From: Solea solea
Taxonomy: Eukaryota > Chordata > Actinopteri > Pleuronectiformes > Soleidae
DNA length: 64,000 bases
Direction of reading: 5' to 3'
Assembly: GCF_958295425.1 (NCBI RefSeq)
Contig: NC_081141.1
Span: 26,046,365-26,110,364 of the forward strand
Below are positions 58,717 to 64,000 of this stretch, one piece after another; the stretch's first letter is position 1, and the number at the start of each line of letters is the position of its first letter. Position numbers and translations under genes: made by a program. The notes under the pieces were generated by a model. It searched no databases, was not told where the DNA came from, and worked only from the letters and a program-made list of their open reading frames with translations.

Positions 58717-59083
58717 CCCCCGCTAGAGGATAATTTGCCAGATTATGGTCCCAATCTGGTCCTTCCGACAATCTGATTTTGGGATGGTTTGAACAGATTA
58801 TCCTGTAGTATGAGGGGTTAACAGACGCAATTTTAACATCACAGTCTTCCCGATTTCAAATCGTGAGCAGAACCCTGTAATAACACACGAGAGCGAGTCG
58901 ACTGGGAAACGGATGTTAAAAAGCGTACTTCTGTTCAGAACTGTAACTTGTATTGACTGGATCGTGTAGTCTGTGCTTTCTCAGGATTAAAACTTAACTT
59001 CATTTTAAATCAGTTACAAAGTTTGTTGTGTCTATAGTCGCCCATGTTTTTAAAATTAAGTCATATTTGAAAATCCTGTGTAA
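58717..59083. mobile_element. DNA element R4, copy 3, opposite orientation
   Basis: CCCCGCTAGAGGATAATTTG at 58718-58737 and GAACAGATTATCCTGTAGTA at about 58790-58809 reproduce the foldback end of copy 1 in reverse. The distant end reads CATATTTGAAAATCCTGTGT at 59062-59081. The interior has diverged. Confidence 0.75.
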
Positions 59084-60471
59084 AATCCTGCATTTCCCTC
59101 GTTTCTCTGGGATTATTTAGCACATAAATGAATAAATACATTCTTAAAAGTGATGGTAGCAGTGTCTTGAGTTTGTAGCTATTATTATTTTAACCATTCC
59201 AAATGTTAAGTTGAGTTTCTGTTAGCACTGGAGCTGAGAGACTGCACAGCAGCAGAAACGTTAGCTTCGCTAAAGCAGTCAAAACATGCTGCTTTTTATA
59301 CATGATACACGTCGCTATATTTACTGTAGTTCCTAAAAGTGAAATGCTTGTCTGCCTCGATGACTAAAGAGTAAACTACACAGCGCAGTGTTGCACGCAG
59401 TCACCGATCACAGCTAGCTTTATCGTCATTAGCAGATGGTTGGGTGTCAGAGAATGGCAGCTAACTGCGCTAACTGCGCTAACTGTCTGCTTCCAGCGGT
59501 TCCAGAGCAAAGTTGGAAGAAACAAAACATAAATATTAATAATGGCACCGCTTGTGTAGATGCGTATCGATACTTTGGCACTGAAAAAAAGGAGGAAATG
59601 GTACCAATTTGGTAGTGGTTTTTGATACCCGTTAGCCTCTATGTGCTACATGTGAATCCCAGAGTAGCTCAGAAGCTCCACAAAGTCTTCCTGATTGTGT
59701 CTGTAGCAGGATAATTGGCTGCGGTCAGTCATGCTGTCACTCAGACCTGCAGCAGATGTGACTGCCGTGTAATCGAGGTCTCACATATGCTCTGTCCCTC
59801 TGTTTTTAAGAGGACGTCTTTTTTTTTTTACAGTGAATACAAGATAAGGAGAAAAAAAGAAGCCCATATTGAAATTTAAACACTGTTTCTCATATAAATG
59901 TGCACACACACTCACACTCAGCTGGCTGCACATAAAGAGTATCTAAGGAGTGGAACACTGACATAATTTAATGCCTCAGTGCGTTCAACATCCGCTCTCT
60001 CTTTCCCCAGCTCTTCCTCTCATCCAGTTGAAGATGAAGTCAATGAATAACATGAAGTGTTTCCGTCAGTGTGTCCTTAGCATTTGAATTATGTCTGAAT
60101 GTGTGCGAGCCATTTACAAGGTGCTGTGATTTTGGTTTTTAAACTAGGTTTGGGTTCAATATTACTTGTTTTTGTTTTCATTTAGCCCTCACATGGTATT
60201 ATTTGTCAGTTTGTTATCTAACCAAACTTGGATAAACACCACAAAGCTGACAGAATCTCATTTCACACAAGAAGAACCCTTCTCATGTCTTGAAGGACAA
60301 GAAAACATTGTCTTTTTTTTTTACAGGTGCACTCCACGGTCAAACACAGACTGTGTTATTATGATAAGAGTCTGCTCCAGCTGTCTGTTTGCTGTCACTT
60401 CTGTGTGCTCAGGTTACACCTCCATTATCTGGAGAAGACTGACTGCCTTCTCCCTGTCTTCATTTGTGCAG
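59084..60471. other. end of the large intron, with acceptor signals
   Basis: A 9-bp unit (CTAACTGCG) is repeated about three times at 59461-59485. Near the 3' end, CTGAC at 60439-60443 is a good branch-point candidate (A at 60442, 30 bases before the exon). It is followed by a clean pyrimidine tract and GTGCAG. Confidence 0.7.
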
Positions 60472-60551
60472 GCACAGAAATCGTGGATAGAAAGAGCCTT
60501 CAGCAAGAGAGAATGTGTTCATATCATAGTGAGCGCCAAAGACCCCCATAG
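60472..60551 (+). CDS. trpm3: trpm3 second exon of the window
   Basis: This 80-base exon encodes [19 protein letters not shown] followed by VSAKDPH and the first two bases of an Arg codon. It is the start of the N-terminal cytosolic homology region shared by TRPM3 and TRPM1. Recalled mammalian TRPM3 differs here at only three positions (Tyr, Pro and Thr where this sequence has Ser, Val and Ala), while TRPM1 has QKAWIEKTFCKRECI-type sequence, so TRPM3 is favoured. The acceptor (pyrimidine tract, TTTGTGCAG) and donor (CATAG|GTGAGT, GT at 60552) are both strong. Entry phase 0 fits the exon at 2017-2106, and exit phase is 2. In mammals this exon also accepts a different upstream first exon, so it is shared between channel isoforms. 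The next exon should complete Arg and begin with the Cys-rich CCCG-type motif; it is not in the window. Confidence 0.95.
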
Positions 60552-60668
60552 GTGAGTAAGAATGCTTTTGTTTGTACAGTATATCCACATGATGTAAAAT
60601 TAGACAACTGTATTCTAAATCTTCTATTTACAGTATTTACAGTGTACAGATATTTTAGGAACAGTGTA

Positions 60669-61036
60669 CAGTCGGTTCTCAAACTGTGGTACGTGTACCA
60701 CCAGTGGTACGTGAGCTTCCTCTGGTGGTACTTGGAGGAAAATCAGAAATTCTGTTTTTGAGTGTGTTGAAAATTAAACAAATCACACAAAAATTATAAT
60801 AAATTACATAATGATAATAATAATAATAACTAGAGGCACGCTCCATCTTAATCTAGTTTCACTATACCAGTGTGTGAAGTATATGAGAGGAAGAGGAGGA
60901 TGATGAAAGAGCAAAAGATCTTATTGGGAATAAGTTACACCACTGTACATTATTTTAACGTTGGTGATAATGGAGTTACTTCAAGAGAACTCAGTCTAAG
61001 GTGGTACTTGATGTAAAAAGTTTAAGAACCACCGCA
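60669..61036 (+). mobile_element. hAT-like element R3, full-length copy
   Basis: CAGTCGGTTCTCAAACTGTG at 60669-60688 and AGTTTAAGAACCACCG at 61019-61034 are terminal inverted repeats of the CAGTGGTTCTCAAAC type. Just inside are palindromic GGTACGTGTACC words. The middle has TATACCAGTGTGTGAAG and GAGGAAGAGGAGGATGATG, shared with 63470-63520. It is noncoding, and an 8-bp target duplication is not clear. Confidence 0.78.
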
Positions 61037-61599
61037 CTATACAAATGAGCCAAAACCTTTAACATGATCCATTTTAAACCCACACATACATACAGTACCT
61101 GCTATAAAAAAAAAATTCCACACCATTTTGGAAAGCTATTCATTTTTAGCAGTCTCATTCATTCCTTCAGTATGCACATAAAATGTTCCTGCTCCAGATG
61201 GACGATAAAGTTCTATTCTGTTCCATTGGAATGGGTAAAAGTGAGTTATAAGTTACTACTTACTGTCTCATTTTCTTCTACAAAGTCAGCGCCATGTTGA
61301 CTTTATCCAAAAATCTGTACAACAGCTTTGATGAACACACTCACAAAGTCAAGGCTCAGGCCTGGAACACACACAGTCCTGACGGTCGACTGACACCACG
61401 AGCAAACGCCACGCTGCCTAGACTGAGTGCACGTCAGTTAATGGTAAATTGATTACGAGCAGGTGGCGGAGAGGAGAAGAGAAAGACCTCTTTGGCGACG
61501 GTGTCGTCACACAGATGGCCGCACTCACAGCTCCTGATGGCCATGTCGTAGCTTTACTCACATCCAAGTGTCCACATGAAATAAATGAAAGCGTGGAAG
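61037..61599. other. intron sequence, nothing recognised
   Basis: No exon or element was identified. Minus-strand frames at 61418-61681 show no motif. Confidence 0.45.
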
Positions 61600-61740
61600 A
61601 AGGATAGGATGGAATAGAATGGCATAAACTGTATTTCCCCCAGTGGGAATTTGTCATTGAAATTGTTCTTCTATAGCACATTTAAAAACAACCTCAGTGG
61701 CTGCACAAACAATACAGAGATAAACATTTACAGCGAGACA
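61600..61740. repeat. dispersed repeat fragment
   Basis: GGATGGAATAGAATGGCAT with CTGTATTTCCCCCAGTGGGA, then GCACATTTAAAAACAACCTC, are words typical of ends of teleost interspersed repeats. The first part resembles 24430-24465. Confidence 0.45.
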
Positions 61741-63424
61741 ATCAGTAAAGCTTTCGCTAAGATAAACTGTAGGAGCCTTTCCCTCTGTTTGTATATTCTC
61801 ATTCTTCAATTTAACTTGCTCATTCATATCGTGTTTTGTGTACTCATTTTATGTGATTGATGATGGCCCAGTTCCTGTATATGGTGCAGGTGCTGCAGCC
61901 TGGGAATACATACAGTCTTTAGACCAGGAGACAGTTTCAGAATATTTTTAAATGGCCATAACGAGCCATTAAATTGACGTATTTTCATGCAAACACAAGT
62001 GTCTGTCGCGCTCGGTCATCCGAAGAATGACTCGCACAAATGGTCTAGGATTCCACGGTCACTACATAAACGCTACAGCATTAACAGAAGATTGACAATC
62101 AAAAATATGTCTATAAACGCATAATCAAAACCAAGGTATCCTTCTCAACCAGTGCACACATTCAGACAAAATTCAAAATACTACATTTTGGTCAAATAAA
62201 CAGCCAATCACAGCGATCTCTCTCACTGACGGATGCCAATTTAGACTTAACGCGCTGAATCAGCCGTAAATCTGGCTCTGCCAACACTAACAAGGGCCAA
62301 CAGTGGCGCACACGCTGTGCCGACGAGGGCTTTGGACGGTCATCAACTGCCTGACAGCTGACACGCACTCACACATAAGGAGGACATGCCACTGCTTGTT
62401 AGGTAAACAGAATTAGCATAACTAGAGGAAAGTAGGTGGAAATCATGAGCAGGAGGAGGAGGGGGCAACATGTTCCTCAAGATCAAATCTGCTTTTTTTT
62501 TTTGTCAAAAACACTTGTGCTTCAAGCCGAAGGAAGAAGTAAAGTACCTTTGGTTAAAGATGACGGAAACATGAAGTGAAAATCAAAGCGTCCCTGATTC
62601 CCTTTCCTCCCAGAGCTCCCACTCCATCCTGCGAGGGGTGCGCTCAGCACTTAGGAGTAGGAATACCACGATTGATACTGTACAATTGAGCTGTCACTCT
62701 GCTGCTGAATCCTGATTTGCCGAGGGGGAAAAAGCAAAGACGAGGGAGAGGTAGACAGAGATTTGTGAAGAGTTGAAGGCAAAACTAGACCAAGGTAATG
62801 GAAGATTTTAGGCTCTCAGTCACACGGAAAAAACAAAATAGTTGATAAACTAACAGAAATGACTTCAGCTGGAAACACCCGGATCATTCAAACTAATGTG
62901 AGGGAGTAATGTGAATCTGTTACTTTGCTTTAATTGTTCACGCTCTCCAGTGCCGACCAATCAAATTACATTTAATGACATTTCAAGTATCAGCCCAGGT
63001 GCAAGCCAATTAAATCATGTTTATGTGTTAAAGTTGAAACAGTGCATTGTCCAACTGCAGCTCTGAATGGCAGACATCATGTCATCATCACGTATAGCTG
63101 CCTCCAGCATCAAGTGTCAGCTCTGCCCACTGTCAAGTACAGATGAGGCAATATGATGTTTATTGTTGGTTCCATACGGGTCAAAAACGCTGGATCGGAT
63201 ATCTGACACGATCACATTTACACTTCACTGAGCGCAGGATGTAAAGAGACATGACCAGAATGTGAGTGAAACAAAAACAGCTGTATAAAAGATGTCAAAT
63301 GACATGATATCGGAAGATATTCAGGATTGTGAATCATTGCTAATAATGAAATAAATACAATCAGACCGAGTTGGAAAATAAAGAGATTTAGAGCGATTGT
63401 TCACTACGTGAATGAGTGAGTGAT
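61741..63424. other. intron sequence, nothing recognised
   Basis: T10 lies near 62493-62502 and a short GGA run at 62450-62465. No exon was identified. Confidence 0.45.
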
Positions 63425-63805
63425 AAAGTAAAATGGTGTACCAGAATGAATGGAGAAAATCGAATTTCTCTATACCAGTGTGTGAAGGAAGTGAGGAAGA
63501 GGAGGAGGATGATGAGAGAGCAAATTATCTGATTGGGAATAAATCTGGTCTGTGTGTATGTGCCCTAAGATGGACTGGCGATCTGTCCCCGCCTTTTGCC
63601 TTTTTATGTCAGCTGGGATTGGCACCAGCGCGCCCCCGCCGTGACCCTCATGTGAAGCGGTAGAAGATGGATGGATGAAATGAATCTGCCTCCTGTGAAA
63701 AGTCCATACTTGACTTTGCTCGGCTTTTATATACCACTGTATCTCGGGAGAGCTCGATATATTCTCAGGTGGAACTTGGTGTAAAAAGCGTGAAAACCAC
63801 TGGTT
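63425..63805 (+). mobile_element. hAT-like element R3, copy split by an S1 SINE
   Basis: CTATACCAGTGTGTGAAGGA at 63471-63490 and GGTGGAACTTGGTGTAAAAA with GCGTGAAAACCACTGG at 63767-63802 match the middle and right end of the copy at 60669. The S1 fragment lies between. The left terminus is decayed. Confidence 0.72.
63548..63680 (+). mobile_element. SINE S1, 5'-truncated, plus strand
   Basis: GATGGACTGGCGATCTGTCC, TATGTCAGCTGGGATTGGCA and GACCCTCATGTGAAGCGGTA, then GAAGATGGATGGATG, are the 3' part of S1 with its tail. AATCTG follows on both sides (63542-63547 and 63682-63687), within A-rich contexts, as a short target duplication. The 5' truncation is normal for LINE-mediated insertion. Confidence 0.78.
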
Positions 63806-64000
63806 TAACAAAAAAGAAAAAAATCATTTTACATCACAATTCTGTATTCCTATGCCCCCCAGTACATGTAAGTACAGACAGTGACTACAGCAGCCCTCAC
63901 ACTCTTTCCCCCTCTCATCTTCCCTGTTATACAACCCTTTTCTCCTCGCCCCCCCCCGCTCACCGCTCCAGTGGCTTTGCTCGAGGCTCATACTTGTCAG

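Larger units (their letters stand above)
2107..60471 (+). other. trpm3: trpm3 intron, 58,365 bp
   Basis: The intron runs from the GT at 2107 to the AG at 60470-60471 and joins two phase-0 exon ends. A very long 5' intron is usual for TRPM3 in vertebrates. I found no further exon of the gene inside it and no convincing host gene on either strand. All open frames over 100 codons coincide with repeats or low-complexity DNA. The named repeats and candidate elements within it are listed separately. Confidence 0.88.
60552..64000 (+). other. trpm3: next trpm3 intron, incomplete
   Basis: It begins GTGAGT and runs off the window. It holds two R3 elements, a truncated S1 SINE and a few unassigned stretches, including a pyrimidine-rich end (63895-63980). 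The AG at 63973-63974 is followed by sequence that does not fit the expected TRPM3 continuation, so no exon is called there. Confidence 0.85.

Noticed and set aside
2107..64000. miR-204, known to lie in a TRPM3 intron
   Set aside because: No match to the mature miR-204 sequence was noticed by eye; its host intron lies further downstream in the gene.
63973..64000. Next trpm3 exon after the pyrimidine-rich tract and CCAG
   Set aside because: Completing the Arg codon in phase 2 gives Ser and then residues unlike the expected Cys-rich TRPM3 continuation.
1..64000. CRISPR arrays, operons, phage or plasmid genes
   Set aside because: No regularly spaced identical repeats with unique spacers, no gene clusters and no ribosome-binding-site organisation; the tandem repeats are vertebrate micro- and minisatellites.

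Overview
The window is vertebrate, almost certainly teleost (ray-finned fish) DNA. It shows short exons with GT-AG splice sites, very long intervals without genes, many microsatellites, and dispersed repeats typical of teleost genomes: tRNA-headed SINEs, small hAT-like elements, a decayed non-LTR retrotransposon. Nothing bacterial or phage-like, and no viral gene, was seen.

The only host gene I can support is trpm3 (TRPM-family cation channel) on the + strand, represented by its extreme 5' end. A first coding exon at 2017-2106 encodes a 30-residue N-terminus ([10 protein letters not shown]...VRLLK). It ends phase 0 on a weak donor followed at once by 18 A residues. The next exon, 60472-60551, encodes [10 protein letters not shown]...AKDPHR and ends phase 2 on a consensus GTGAGT donor. 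The 58,365-bp intron between them fills nearly the whole window. A second, incomplete intron runs from 60552 to the right edge; the following exon (beginning near the conserved Cys cluster of TRPM3) is not in the window. Upstream of the first exon lie a pyrimidine-rich tract (1059-1600) and a leader-like stretch with short upstream reading frames, one of whose stop codons overlaps the trpm3 ATG.

The big intron is a patchwork. Readable repeats fall into families present in several copies here: S1, a tRNA-headed SINE with 12-13-bp target duplications (14.0, 29.5, 31.7, 63.5 kb); S2, a tRNA-headed SINE with a MIR/CORE-like middle (9.0, 16.5, 33.5 kb); R1, hAT-like with AGGGCTGCAA ends (14.0, 22.0, 35.1, 37.0, 53.6 kb); R2, hAT-like with a CAGTGTTGTAA end (11.9, 33.4, 47.4 kb); R3, CAGTGGTTCTCAAAC-type ends (60.7, 63.4 kb); R4, CCCACACTAGAGGAT ends (15.5, 43.4, 58.7 kb). 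There is also a piggyBac-like TTAA element (37.6 kb), a hAT transposase remnant (30.6-30.9 kb), a LINE reverse-transcriptase remnant (25.4-26.1 kb) and a family of fragments of unresolved class (28.9, 39.2, 40.3, 55.7 kb). Several insertions are nested. Between them are stretches where I see nothing, and a few non-repetitive blocks that could be conserved regulatory DNA but cannot be judged without alignment.

No new biological system was found. The observations most worth checking are the homopolymer against the trpm3 splice donor, the upstream reading frames, the S1/LINE shared tail, family R4, and a 62-bp near-identical duplication at 35.4/36.3 kb.
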